64,000 nt of DNA from Megalobrama amblycephala. Lineage: Eukaryota; Chordata; Actinopteri; Cypriniformes; Xenocyprididae. Below the pieces are notes generated by a model that was not told the DNA's origin, made no database searches, and worked only from the letters and a program-made list of their open reading frames with translations. The DNA is taken from positions 42,623,330 to 42,687,329 of the forward strand of contig NC_063044.1 in NCBI RefSeq assembly GCF_018812025.1, in the 5' to 3' direction. Positions 11,340 through 24,582 of the stretch are shown here, piece by piece. Both the position numbers and the translations under genes were made by a program. Each line of letters opens with the position of its first letter. Within the stretch, counting starts at the first letter, position 1.

Positions 11340-11840
11340 TCAGTCCCCCAAAATGCTAGATGGTGGATCTGGTGAAGAAGCTGTCAGCGATCAACATTTT
11401 GAGAATATGTTTGAGATCACAAATATGAGCCAGAGCTCAAACTGAATCCTTCCAAGTTCCAAAAGGTACCAAAATATGGTTTTATTATATTTAATTGTTT
11501 TTAAAATATCAGTAGCGTTTTATACTATTGCAGCAGTTAGAGAGACATTCATGTTCGATATAGATCCAGGTTGTTAAAGACCCGAATATGTAATAATGAT
11601 TGCCAAAACATTCATGCATTTAAGCGTTAATAAATTGATTAACTTCTTGTTTATTGAACTGTTGCATAACACCAATATGAGTGTGAGTGTGTTTGTACTG
11701 CTGGATATCAGTCATGTGATCAGTTGTGGCCCAATCACAGCCGTACTGATATTCAGATCAACAGCCCTCTTACTCATGTCATGATATGGATTAAATACTG
11801 GAAACATGATGACTGTAAAAGATGAAAGCACCTCGATCCA
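11340..11840. other. No gene recognised
   Basis: Unique-looking, AT-rich DNA; a 62-codon open frame at 11,596-11,784 has no recognisable features. Confidence 0.4.
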
Positions 11841-11844
11841 GACC

Positions 11845-12510
11845 AAGGGCCCTATTTTAACAATCTAAGTGTGTGGTCTAAAGCACACGGTGCAAGTGCT
11901 CTTAGGGCTTCTCCGATTCCATTTTTGCCAGTTTAACAATGTGGAAAATGGTTGGCACACCCAGGACATGGTCTAAAAGAGTTGTTGCTATTCTCTTAAT
12001 GAGTCATGGGTGTGTTTTTGGTGTGACATGCAATAAACCAACCAGAGTCTCATCTCCCATGCCCTTTTAAAGCCAGTTGTGCTCTCGCCATGGTGGATTC
12101 GCTATTTACATAGCGGGATTTGCAAGTGGATAAACTGAACGCTTCTCTAACGAGGAAGAGGATTTCCTTGTGTGTGAGATTAAAGCGTGTGAACAGACCA
12201 TCCAGGGGCTGTTTATAGAGACCAATGTGAATAAATCTAGATTCAAATTCAAAGAGACAAGATAGTCTATGCATGACCTGTTGTTTAATTCTTAACCAAA
12301 ATGTGGCGATCTAAACATTACGGAGCGCTCACTCTCGTGTAATGTATTTCATTCATACTGGAAGCTGGGGTGTTCTCTCACAGAAACGGTTTCGTATAAG
12401 TAAATCAGCTGTAGCAGCAGCTGAATAAAATCAAAGAATATACACTAACAAGAAGCGACACTCAACAGAATGTTCCATTGCAACACCAGTGCCCAACAGC
12501 AGCCCTGCAT
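11845..12510. repeat. Dispersed teleost repeat (DNA-transposon type)
   Basis: Begins GGGCCCTATTTTAACAATCT and continues with the GGTCTAAAGCACACGG motif that I recognise as a common teleost interspersed element. The right boundary is uncertain. A minus-strand open frame at 12,050-12,274 is probably debris of its coding region. Confidence 0.45.
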
Positions 12511-13280
12511 TTCCGCCATTTTGTGGTGAAAGCGACTAGGCAGTCCACTAATTTATATGGCAATATCAGCTGCTTTGTCAAGGCATTTGATTTAGATGAC
12601 TATGTGTAATGGTTTAAATAATGTTAGTTAAATTCATGCATAAATTGGGAAAACTTGCCATTGGCTATGTCATCAGAAGCAGAGTCTCGCTCCCTGCTGG
12701 TAGGTCACATCAATGTAGGATTATTCCCGAACAAAGCTCACCAAATTACCACAAACTCCACATTCCAAAGATCAAAGAGTCAACTCATTCCCTTACTGAA
12801 CCATTTGTGAGCCATAAAGTTGGATCTGGAAACTAAAATGGCTGATCGAAGATGGCCCCTCAATGTCTGCTTAATTACAAATGCATTTGATTGTAGTAAC
12901 AGAGCAAAAGATCAAAGAGACTCTCTTTTGCTGTGTTGACTTTAAGAAAACAGATGGATCAGCAAACACCAAGGTGTAAATTCACGGTTATCAGAAAACT
13001 TGGCCCTGCGACACATCTTGAGGTGAAGATCACAGCAGGGCACCATGGGAATCACCCACAAGAAACTTTCCCTCTGCCCAGCTTTGCATTTCAAAAGACA
13101 TTCCAAAGTTTCAGAGACAATTTAGAAAAATACTGCCAGAGATATGAACTTATCACCAAAAGCAGTCTCTAACATATCATATGTATTAAGCATGTTTTAT
13201 TTTGTTCATGGAACGTACGTAATTCTTTCTGTGTGTTTTAAATATTGATTACTGGTAAATTTGAAGAAAATCTACCTCAA
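12511..13280. other. No gene recognised
   Basis: Open frames at 12,621-12,836 and 12,933-13,172 (plus) lack domains and have no splice context that I can support. Confidence 0.4.
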
Positions 13281-13289
13281 TTACAGAAA

Positions 13290-14141
13290 GTGTGTACTGT
13301 TTGGTATGGTTGTGATGGATGAATGCTTTCCAGTATTTTGATGCAAAATTGATTTATGTAAGATGTATGACTTTTGAACCAGCAAAATTAACTTCTCAAA
13401 GTTCTGACCAAAATCCCTAAGTTTGAGAACAAAGGACTGTAAGGACAGTATGCTAATTGCATACAAGGACAGGAGAACTGGGCGTGGGACCCCGCCCAAA
13501 ACAGGACCTGATTGGATAAAACAATCGGAAAGGCGGAACCAACAAACCGTTCAAAACTCAATACCGCGCATTGTGAAAGTGCTTGCTTGCTTTTTGCTTT
13601 CTGCTTTTGCTTTCGGCTTTTGCACTTCGTCTTGGCATTCGCTGAGGCGGCGGACCGAACATCGTCCTGCCTGCAAGCCAAACCATTTCAAGACTCACTC
13701 AAACCCCTGCAAGAAACTTCGTTGAATTTCGCAGCTGAGGACTCACCAAAAGTCCTTTGTTCCAGCAACTCCTTGAGACGCAGAGAGACACTCACGCAGC
13801 AACGCGTAAACCCTGCTATCCAAAGAAGACTCCATTTTCTGCAAAGCCAACTTCTTCCCCACGGACGTCGTCCTTCAGAACTCTTGACCGAGCCACGCGC
13901 TTCCTTCAACTCCGTCACGAAGGGAACACGCGCTTAAAGGAGCAGCCAACGCAAGTAACACAGGTCTCCTAATTTTGCTGAGCTGGTGCAATTTTATTAA
14001 GCAAATGAAACTATGGTTGAATTGCTAGTGTATTAATTCTCTCAGGTTACGGTCAGAGAAACTTGTTAAAAGCTAAACAACTGGGGAATCCATTCACCTC
14101 CAAACAATAACCTCACCATTTCCCTGTAACTGAATGAATGA

Positions 14142-14204
<63 letters not shown>

Positions 14205-14580
14205 TATATGTTTTTCGTTAGATTAGTTTGTGCGTAGTAGATTTAGTTCAATAAAGTCTTGTTTGATTTTCCATACATACAGTGTCTTGTGCTGTGCTTA
14301 CCAAATTGCTGCCTTAAACAAAGATCATGCTACTTGCTCATAATCATAATCATAATTATTAATCATAACAAAATATTATTACTGTTGGCCACAGAATAAT
14401 AATTTTGTCCAGAATTGGTAAAAATACTGTAACCTCAATTTTTCGGTGGACGAATAATTGATAAAGTGTTAAATATTGATTCTGAATCATTCACGGTGAA
14501 TCCGGTTCTTATTAAATGTAATTTAATTACATTTTGATTCGATATTTGGGTTTAATTCCTACATCAATGTTTGCTCCGTC
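13290..14580 (+). mobile_element. LTR-like block (possible solo LTR or LTR plus leader)
   Basis: A long stretch with promoter-like GC-rich section (13,440-13,970), a GT microsatellite, an AATAAAG polyadenylation signal near 14,250 followed by GTCTTGTGCTGTGC, and no protein domains. Paired LTRs and a target duplication were not found, so this is a weak call. Overlapping short frames between 13,388 and 13,972 are not conserved. Confidence 0.35.
14143..14202. repeat. (TG)n microsatellite
   Basis: About 30 uninterrupted TG dinucleotides. Confidence 0.95.
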
Positions 14581-14725
14581 TTAAAAAACTAAGTTTGGAT
14601 TGTTTTCAAGGCCAAGTATAAACTTTAAACTTCACACACGTTTACTTATTTTGTAAGTCAGCTCCTAGTTGTGTTAGTCAAGTCAAACACCTAGCTACTG
14701 TGCAAAGAAATAGCAGACAAATCAA

Positions 14726-17700
14726 TTAACCCTCTGGAGACTGAGGCTGATTTGGGGCTTGGAGAAGTTTTGACATGCCCTGACATTTGTGCTTTTTTCA
14801 GTTGTTCATAAACATATAAATGACAAAAGTGTCATTACACTGTATTCAGCACAAACTAGGCTACAATAATATGTGAGGAACATGTATGTACATGTTTGTA
14901 TTTTTGAAGGAATAATGTTTATGCGTGGTTATTGAAAAAACAAAAAACTTAAGTCACTGAAATAAGGCCAAAAAAAGTATATTAAATCTGTGTTCACAAG
15001 ACTTTTGGGTATTGGAGGTTGTAGACTAGAGTTTTTGCTTCAGAATTATGTAAAAATTATCCTGCCTACTCATTCATATAAAACAATATATTGATTTAGT
15101 TTTTGTAAGACACTTTTTGTCAAGAAACACAGTATGCGTGGAGACATGAATCTGCATGAATAATGGGCCATTTACACCTGAGAAGACAAAAGAATCACAT
15201 AATAATGACCTGAAATGACTTGCATATTAATGAGGTCTTTCAGTCAGGTAGGCTGTGAAAAAAACCCTCTGTAATAATGTCTCAGCTCATCATAAACAGC
15301 AATACTGTGAAATATTATTACAATTTAAAATAATGGTATTCTATTATATTCTTTAAAATATAATGTATTTCTGTGATGCTGTCTGAACAATTATGTTACC
15401 TCTAAGGCTTTTAGCTTAACCCTCAGGGGTCTGAGGATTTTTGGGGCCCTGGAGAAGTTTTGACATGCCCTGACATTTGTGCTTTTTTCAGTTGTTCATA
15501 AACATATTAATGACAAAAGTGTCATTACACTGTATTCAGCACAAACTAGGCTACAATAATATGTGAGGAACATGTATGCACATGTTTGTGTTTTTGAAGG
15601 AATAACGTTTATGCGTGGTTATTGAAAAAACAAAAAACTTAAGTCACTGAAATAAGGCCAAAAAAAATATATTAAAACTGTGTTCACAAGGATTCTGGGT
15701 ATTGGAGGTTGTAGACTAGAGTTTTTGCTTCAAAAATATGTAAAAAATTATCCTTCCTACTCCATATAAAACAATGGAGAGATTTAAATTTTCTAAGACA
15801 CTTTTGATCAAGAAACACAGTATGCGTGGAGGCGTGAATCATCATGTATAATGGGTGATTTACACCTGAGAAGACAAAAGAATTGAATAATAATGACCTG
15901 AAATGACTTGCATATTAATGAGGCCTTTCAGTCAGGTAGGCTGTGAAAAAACCCTCTGTGATCATGCTGATAACAGGATTAAAGTCCACTCAGGACAAAA
16001 AAAAACATGATTTTTGTGATCTCATGCATGCACGTATTATTGCACATGATATGAAGAAAATTTTGTATAGGCCTATGTTAAATTACAGTACCAGTCAAAA
16101 GATTGAACACATTGCCATTATGTTTTTAAAAGAAGTCTCAAGTCTCTAACCAAATAATGGTATTCTATTTTAATATACTTTAAAATATAATGTATTTCTG
16201 TGATGCAAAGCGTCTGAACATTCCTACCTCTAGGGCATTTCATATAGGCTACTATATTTGTTATATTATAGAGCCTAAATGTTGATGTGCAGTTGACAAA
16301 CTATACATCATTAAAAAGATCTAAGACTCAAGCTTCACATTTTGACTCTTATATTGACCATAATTTCTTAATATGCTTAAAAGCATACACATTTGGAGAA
16401 ATATTGATGGATTCTCATATGTTTATATCAATTTTCTATACAGAGGAGTAATATTTATTATTCTATATTTATTGTCATCATTATGAGCGCTGGATGCTGT
16501 ATTTTTAATTCATACCTGCAGCCGGAGGGCGCTCTGCCCCTTTTGTCCACAAATGCCTCAGTAAAAGAAGAGACATATCATGTGACAATCAAGGAACTAA
16601 CAGAGGCAAGAGATCGCTAAATATGGCTATTTATATAGACAATAAATACACGATTGAGACGATGTATGCATGTATTGACTGAATTTGCCTCTGAATAGCG
16701 CTCGCTCCGAGGGCGTGGCCGCATTAGCGGATAATGAGCTGAATCACGGACTTCTGACATGGCTCTCTTTTCATACAGATTACATAAACACAGAAGGTTT
16801 GTTTTCGATTTGACTTACATGTTTTAAAACCTGACATCTTAACGTTTTTTTAGACTTAAGTGTCATTTTTTTGTGATTAGTATTCACTAAGTTACAGTTC
16901 ATTTTCTGAGAACTATCAGATTGGACTTCGTTCAGAGGGAGACGAGAGATCACGCATCATGTTAGTTTTCTTTATTTTACAAAAAGCACAACATTTTCTT
17001 TTTGCACTGAGTGTACACAAATAAAAGAAGATATTCCACAGATTAAAATGGTGTATAACTCTTAATTGTATGTGCAACATTGACAGAGTATTTTGAGTCT
17101 CTTTCACACTGATAAGAAAAAAACCACAGTGGTATTGCCGGCGATACCCTCAGACCTCAGAGTGTTAAAAGCATGCACATTTGGAGAAATATTGATGGAT
17201 TCTTATATATTTATGTCAATTTTCTATACTGAGAAGTAGTATTTATTGTCATCACTATGAGTGCTGGATACTGTGTTTTTAATTCATACTTGCAGCCGGA
17301 GGGCGCTCTCTGTGCACATTTAGTCCACAAATTATTCTAAAGAAGAAGAGGACATTTCAGGAATGATGTTTTTAATTCATACTTGCAGCCAGAGGGTGCT
17401 CTCTGTACACCTTTAGGCCACAAATTCATATAAAGAAGAAAAGGAACTAGGAACTAACGGCATGTCTTCTACAGATCGCTAACCATGGCTTTAACATCCA
17501 AATAAACACTTTTCAAGACAATAAATACACGATTGAGACGATGTATGCATGTATTGACTCTGAATTTGTGTCTGAATAGCGCTGGCTCCGTGGGCATGGC
17601 TGCATTAGCGGATAATGAGCTGAATCACAGACTTCTGACATGGCTCTCTTTTCATACAGATTACATAAACACAGAATGTTTGTTTTCGATTTGACTTGCA

Positions 17701-18053
17701 GGATTTAAAAATTTCATTTCAACGTTTCAACGTTTCTTTAGACGTAAGTGTCATTTTTTTTGTCATTAGTATTCATAAGTTACAGTTCATTTTCTGAGAA
17801 CTATCAGATTGGACTTCGTTCAGAGGGAGAGGAGAGATCACGCATCATGTTAGTTTTCTTTATTTTACAAAAAGCACAACATTGTGTTTTTACTCTGAGT
17901 GTACACAAATAAAAGAAGACATTCTATAGTTTCAATTGATATATTACTTATGTCTCTATGACAAGAAATGACAGAGTATTTTAAGTCTGTTTTGCTGAAA
18001 TGTGAAAAAAATCCTGCAAAACGCGCCGACGCGTTTACAGACCTCAGGGAGTT
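14726..18053. mobile_element. TTAA-bounded DNA element with tandemly duplicated left and right halves
   Basis: Left end TTAACCCTCTGGAGACTGAG at 14,726; a second left end TTAACCCTCAGGGGTCTGAG at 15,417. Right end CAGACCTCAGAGTGTTAA at about 17,168; a second, degraded right end (CAGACCTCAGGGAGTTA) at about 18,053. The order is thus left-left'-right-right': 14,726-15,416 repeats in 15,417 onward, and 16,378-17,168 repeats in 17,169-18,053. No transposase frame remains. Confidence 0.7.
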
Positions 18054-19567
18054 ATGCCTGCCTGCCTGCCTGCCTGTTTATTGTTTCCTGACCTGTGAAC
18101 GATATCTGCCTGCCCTGATCCACTGCCTGTATCCTGACTCTAAGTCAGTTTTTGGATTACGCTTTATTGACTGTTGGTTCTCCGTTTACTGTGGGTGTCG
18201 CGGAGGAATGCGACACCTCGTCTAGTCATGTAATGGCTGCCGCGCCAGAGGACACTCACAAAATGGCGGCTACCATAATAACAACACCAAGTCAAGTTAG
18301 CACTGACTATCCTGAACCAAGTCAAGTCACAGCTGATCTCCATGAACAAAGTCAAGTCACCAATGATCTTCATGAGCCAAGTCAAGTCACAGCAGATCTT
18401 CATGAGCAAAGTCAAGTCACCGCTGATCGCCCAGACTCACGTCACGTCTCCACTGATCGCCCAGAGTCACGTCACTGGTCCTGTCCGAGAGCGGAGAGGA
18501 TTGCGTTCCAGTGTGGCTGATCCACCGCTGACTTCAGCACGAGTGGCTGGCATTCCTAAGCCTCCGCCGGCCGCCTCAAGCCCGCCGACCGCTTCGCTCT
18601 CAAGCCAGCCGCCCGCTTCGCACTCAAGCCAGCCGGACGCTTCGCACTCAAGCCAGCCGTCCACTTTGCACTCAAGCCAGCCGGACGCTTCGAATGCAAG
18701 CCAGCCGGACGCTTTGCACGCAAGCTCACTGGTTGCAACGCACTCAAGTTCGGCGGTTGCAACGCACTCAAGTTCGGCGGTTGCAACGCACTCAAGTTCG
18801 GCGGTTGCAATGCCCTCAAGTTCGGCGGTTGCAACACACTCAAGTTCGTCGGGTGCAACGCACTCAAATTCGTCAGGTGCAACACACTCAAGCTCGCCGG
18901 TTGCTATGCATTCAGACTCCCTGGATGCGATGGACAAGATGGCCGCTTCGTCAGTGCCCACGGGCAAGATGGCCGCCCCTTCAGTGTCTGTAAACATCGG
19001 GGTCGTTCCAGCCATTGAGTCCGCTCCAGAACCCGCTCCAGCCAGTGAGTCCACTCCAGAATCCGCTCCAGTCCGTGAGTCCGCTCCAGAGCCCGCTCCA
19101 GCCCGTGCGCCCACTGCAGCGTCCACAGAGGAGGTGAACACAGAGCCACCGCCTCATCCACGTAAGAGGAAGAAGAGGAGGCTTCTTTCATCCTTCAGGG
19201 CTCGGAGGCCTTCCCAGAGCCCGCTGTGAGCCCGGAGACCACTCCAGAGGTCTCTCTTGCTCTGCCCAAGCGTCTTGCCTTGCCGGCGTTACCCAAGCGC
19301 CTTGCCCTGCCGGCACCACCCGAGCTCCTTGCCCTGCCAGCGCTGCCCAAGCATCATGCCCTGTCGGCGCCGCCCCAGCTCCTTGCCCTGCCGGCACCAA
19401 TCAAGCTCCTTGCCCTGCCGGCACCAGCCAAGCTCCTAGCCCACAAGCCCATCACTTCCACCATTGAATCCCCCAAGAAAATTGGGGGGGGGGGGGGGGG
19501 GGGGGCGTATGCCTGTGGGTGGGGAACCTGTGGGTGGGTTTACAGGCCCGAACTTCAAAGCCTGTAG
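18054..19567 (+). pseudogene. Decayed low-complexity mobile-element reading frame
   Basis: Three overlapping plus-strand frames carry one long repetitive protein: repeats of the type SQVTADLHE (frame at 18,152-18,520), then Ser/Ala/Thr repeats such as SSSAVATH and PxP-rich text with a basic KRKKRR stretch (18,342-19,229), then LALPAPPELLALPA repeats (19,226-19,450). At least two frameshifts separate them, and it ends in a run of about 22 G. This sequence type recurs in cyprinid genomes as part of mobile elements; I do not know its function. No LTR pair or catalytic domain was found. Confidence 0.5.
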
Positions 19568-19852
19568 ATAAAAATAAATGCAGTTACTTGTAATTTTAAC
19601 TACTTAAATAATTATAAACAACTTTATTAATCACATACCTTTCGAGTTGGGATAACATAAGTGCTCCCTAAATGCAGCATCTTCCACAATGGAAAAGGCT
19701 TGGTAGTCCTTGATGACCATGTTCACCAGGGCCTCATTCACCATTTCTTTTTTGGAGTCTATAATGAAATACAATGCTTGTGTATTGTAGGAGCCTAACA
19801 CATTATTTAAATAAAGATTTTTTTTAAATTATGTATTACCAGACCTGCCAAC

Positions 19853-19934
19853 CTTGGAAAATTTTTTCGAGTACCAGTGTGACTGGATGGGGGGGGGGGG
19901 GGGGTCACACTGGTACTCGAAAAAATTTTCCAAG
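19853..19934. repeat. 82-bp perfect hairpin with G-run loop
   Basis: Two 30-bp arms (starting CTTGGAAAATTTTTTCGAG) are exact reverse complements around a loop that is mostly G (about 17). It lies 13 bp inside the left end of the 10.4-kb element. It could be a natural snapback end or a sequencing/assembly artefact. Confidence 0.8.
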
Positions 19935-21413
19935 AATGAATTACATTACATTTTTTAATAAACAATTAAAAAATGTAATTTTTTTACATTTTTGATAATA
20001 CAATACACAAAGCACACAAACCCATCTTCTTTAATCTAATTTTGACTGTTAAAGTTTTTTTTTATTTGACACAATTAAAAATTTTACTACACCTGCTCAA
20101 AAGCATTTTTTTAATTCATGATTATTCTTGCATTGCATAATGTGTGCTTATACAAACCACAAGTAAATCACATTCATATATTTAATATGGACAAAATTTT
20201 TTGTTTGCAATTTCAAGAAGGCTATATTTACATACAACTAACCTGACAGTTGAGTCGTTCATACAGGTTTTGTAATGAAAACTAGTCTACAATTAAGAAA
20301 CCCTTAGAAAATAGTAAACATTGAGTTTACATGTGATTCATTTAAAATACTTAATTTATTATTCCAATATCCAAATATGATACTAAATCCCACAGAAAAA
20401 AGGGTTTCTATTTGTAGCGTGCTGTCTTTGAATTATAAACAAGACAAACATTCGCTGAATAAAAGGTTAGCCAATACAAACATATTTATAGAAAACAGTT
20501 GACAATGAATAGAAAGGACCAATAAGAGCAAACGCATCGAGTATTCAAGAATATCAAGAAGTTAGTCATATAACGAGGGGTTGTGTTAACTAAAGCGTCC
20601 GTCATTTACCGAATCTTAAAAACACGGGTGGATAGTTAAAAATCTTTTCTGACAAAAAAAAAATAACACAAGCAAGAACAAATTTTAAACCAAACACGGC
20701 AATTTTCATTTTACCTCTCTGTGCGCGCACGCGTTTGTTTATGAGAGAGAGCTCGCGCAGCATTGAGACAACGGTCATGTTAAATACATAAGTAACTAAT
20801 GTGCTAGTTTTCATACAAAATAAGTAGGCTATGTAACATAATTAGTTACTTTAGTTAGTATTAACGTAATAACGCAACACATGTAGGCTATATATGTTTC
20901 TCAACACTGAGAATAAATAAATAAACGCCTGTTTCTCCAGACTCGCGCTTGTCAGTCAGTCACACATCACAACATTTTCATAATCAGCGATTTCAATTTT
21001 ATTTAGATTTGTTGTTCAACATTACTTGTACATTTTATACTCGTTTACCTTAAGGTGTCAGTCCTCGCTTGAGAATTCAGTCACAGACGGCGGGAGTGGA
21101 AGGAGGGATCGAGCGGGATTTTGTATTGCTGTCGATTTGCAGTCTCTTTTTATTGATAGGCTGTACGCATTTGTCGATCATCCCCTCTTGCTATTTAGGG
21201 AAATGAACCCAGCGCTCAGATTGGTCGAACTCTTTTGCTGGATTTGAGTACTAGGCGTGCACAGAGGAGTCACCCCCTGCTGAAAAAAACAATAGAAACC
21301 ATTACAGAAATCCTAATGGTTTCCACTACAAAACCATTACAAACCATCAGCCATTAACCATTAAAACCATTACAAAATGGTTTCCATTACGTAGTGTGTT
21401 TTGGGCACATTCC

Positions 21414-21900
21414 ATTAGGATTTATTGGTTTGTATTGGTTTCCATTACAGATTTGTATTGGTCTTTATTTGCAAATATTTAATGGTTCCCATTGTAGTTT
21501 TCGTATTGGTTCTAATGGTTCCATTACAAATTTGTATTGGTCTTTATTTGCACATAATGGTTCTTCCCATTGCAGTTTTTGTATTGGTTCTAATGGTTCC
21601 ATTACAGATTTGTATTGGTCTTTATTTGCAAATATTTAATGGTTCCCATTGCAGTTTTTGTATTGGTTCTAATGGTTCCATTACAAATTTGTATTGGTCT
21701 TTATTTGCACATAATGGTTCTTCCCATTGCAGTTTTTGTATTGGTTCTAATGGTTCCATTACAGATTTGTATTGGTCTTTATTTGCAAATATTTAATGGT
21801 TCCCATTGTAGTTTTCGTATTGGTTCTAATGGTTCCATTACAAATTTGCATTGGTCTTTATTTGCAAATATTTAATGGTTTCCATTGCAGTTTTTGTATT
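21414..21900. repeat. Subterminal minisatellite
   Basis: Tandem units with the wording TTTGTATTGGTCTTTATTTG ... GGTTCTAATGGTTCCATTAC, alternating two variants of about 60-65 bp. Related, more degenerate units lie in inverted orientation at 29,760-30,060, at the other end of the nested element. Confidence 0.8.
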
Positions 21901-23570
21901 GGTTCTGATTTGTATGTTTAACTGGTAGCTGTTAATTAGGTCATTGATTAATTAAATAATTTAAATTATTACTACAATTATACACTGGTTTTCTCCTTGT
22001 GGCTTAAAAAAAACCGCTCAAGAATATATAATTTTAATTGATATAAACTGCACACCAACTTTTCAATAGCTAACTGTTCAGGTTGTGTTTTGCAAAGAAT
22101 TAAGAACATGAAACTGAAATCAAAATTATACTTGGATCAAGACCATCTTTTTTACTAAACCCAGCTGGAAATAAACATCTGACAAAAATTATTAACATGA
22201 TATTTTTTATTATTTAATGTGTAATAGAAATACAAGAACTATGAACTGTGTTTGTGGCTTCACTGTATCCACTGTGGCTGGCTTAGACCTGCAAAAAGGA
22301 GGAGAATTCATTAGGACAATGTACCTCTTAAACCACATTACCAGTACATGAGATTATCCATACATTATATATTTATATGGGACTCTCAAAGAAGTTGCAA
22401 GAACATAGTTGTTGACACAACTTCATTATTTCATCCAACATATTTGGGTGCACTTTGAGCAGATTCAAGATCTTGAATTTTATCCATTAGTCATGTCAGG
22501 TTCATAGCATGACAGTCATCTATTAACCTTCTCCAGTTGTAGGTTAGTGATGTGCGGGTCGTCTCATAACCCGCGAACCCTGCGGGTCGGGTTGGGGCGG
22601 GATAAGAAATTGTCCCTTTATTTGCGGGGCGGGTCATTAAAAAACAAAATTAAAAACAAATCCATATGTGTTGTGTGCAATTCCCTATAGCCTATATTAA
22701 ATGTTTGGGAATATCTATTTTCATATTTTTTTTAGGTTCTTTGATACGGTTACAATATGAAGGCTGTAGCAACGTAACCATTTTGGAAATGAAGCGTAAA
22801 TGTGAACATCAAAGATTTCTTATGCTGCTGCGCCCTCTATAGGACCAGCGACTAGTCGACGTCAAGCTTAAAGTCCCTGTAAAGCCCTATTAAAGTCTGT
22901 GTTCTGAGTATGTCACACCACAGTAAAATGTGTTATTAACCACCCAGCCAAATTTGAATGATTAAAAAAACGGCAAGTAAATTAAATAAATTATCAAAAT
23001 CTTGAAAAAATTAGCAGTATTCTCTGCTCTCAAACGCTGGGGGCGTGTCCGCTGTCAGCGCTGAAACCACACCCACTCGCGAGAGCTGCCGCCTCAACAT
23101 ATTTGTCTAATCAGTCAAACTCACTGATGCATATAAACAAAAGAATCATGTTAGAGGGTTGCAAAATTTAGTAGTTACTGTGGACCACCTACTAATTAAG
23201 CACACAAGGCAACATACACTCATTGGTGGGCATGTACTGCAGACTGTTGTCGAGTCAACAGGTGACGGCGCCGTGAGATGGGAGGATGAAGGCCGAGGCG
23301 GGAGATAGTCTGTTCAGCCCCATTCACCAATAACAGCAGATTGTCAGTGAATCCCAGTTGTCTGATGAAAGTTTGTAAAACTCTCCGGTGTAAAATTATC
23401 ACAGCAGAGACTAATTGAATCCACCCCTTCTTCATATCAAATTTAAATAAGGAGAACAAGCTTCTTTTGTATATTATCGCAACCAGGTAATATGCATTTG
23501 TGTGATGAAGGCATTACTAGCTAGCAAAATGTAGGCTGTATAACTAACAGTATTGACACTCGAGATTAAG
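21901..23570. other. Repeat debris, no gene
   Basis: Contains a common fish repeat beginning GTGATGTGCGGGTCG (22,552 onward) and another starting TTAAAGTCCCTGTAAAGCC (22,869 onward). No conserved reading frame; a minus-strand frame at 23,220-23,459 is not recognisable. Confidence 0.45.
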
Positions 23571-23687
23571 CGGGCAAGCTGCTGTAGCGTTAGGGGTGGT
23601 GCCATGCTTGGTTACTCTAGTGCGTCAGACAGTTATATAGTGTTGGGGTGGGGCCATGCTCGGTTACTCTAGTGCGTCAGACAGATA

Positions 23688-23993
23688 AGGTGCGTTCACG
23701 CGGCCTCGTAATTCCTGTAGTTACGAGATTCTAGCTTGTAAAATGCGTTCACGTCCTCGTAGAAATCGTAATTACAGCTTGTAAGCTGGGAGTTTTCTGA
23801 AAGCTCCCACGTGTACCACGTGGCCGCTGTACCACCTGACCGCTGTAGATTCATTTAGGCGTTGATAGTGGTGCCATGGAAACGCATAATTCCCAGTCCA
23901 AGGACCAAAAGGACGTGAACAGCTCCGAATATAACGTCACGTGTTGCCATTTCAAGATACCGGTAAATACGAGGTGACGTGAACGCAGCTTTA
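23688..23993 (+). mobile_element. MITE copy 1 in minisatellite
   Basis: About 305 bp with ends AGGTGCGTTCACG and GTGAACGCAGCT, flanked by ATA/TTA. It reads in the orientation opposite to the copy at 24,364-24,582. Confidence 0.75.
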
Positions 23994-24363
23994 TATAGTG
24001 TTGGGGCGGGGCCATGCTCGGTTACTCTAGTGCGTCAGACAGTTATATAGTGTTAGGGGTGGGGCCATGCTCGGTTACTCTAGTGCGTCAGACAGTTATA
24101 TAGTGTTAGGGGTGGGGCCATGCTCGGTTACTCTAGTGCGTCAGACAGTTATATAGTGTTAGGGGTGGGGCCATGCTCGGTTACTCTAGTGCGTCAGACA
24201 GTTATATAGTGTTAGGGGTGGGGCCATGCTCGGTTACTCTAGTGCGTCAGACAGTTATATAGTGTTAGGGGCGTGGCCATGCTCGGTTACTCTAGTGCGT
24301 CAGACAGTTATATAGTGTTAGGGGCGTGGCCATGCTCGGTTACTCTAGTGCGTCAGACAGTTA

Positions 24364-24582
24364 AGCTGCCTTCACGTCTTCAGCGTTTCCATGGCATCAC
24401 TATCAACGCCTAAATGAATCTACAGCGGTCAGGTGGTACAGCGGCCACGTGGTACATGTGGGAGCTTTCAGAAAACTCCCAGCTTACAAGCTGTAATTAC
24501 GATCTCTACGAGGACGTGAACGCATTTTACAAGCTAGAATCTCGTAACTACAGGAATTACGAGGCTGCGTGAACGCACCTTT
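24364..24582 (-). mobile_element. MITE copy 2, inverted, shorter
   Basis: About 219 bp, a reverse-complement copy of the 23.7-kb MITE with an internal deletion, flanked by TTA on both sides. A 3-bp TTA/TAA duplication fits a PIF/Harbinger-type transposase (inference). Confidence 0.75.

Noticed and set aside
13388..13972. Cluster of overlapping 70-141 codon frames
   Set aside because: GC-rich LTR/promoter-like DNA open in several phases at once; no conserved residues or splice context.
20602..21247. Short frames in the left part of the 10.4-kb element as transposase exons
   Set aside because: No BED, hAT or DDE motif could be seen in either strand.
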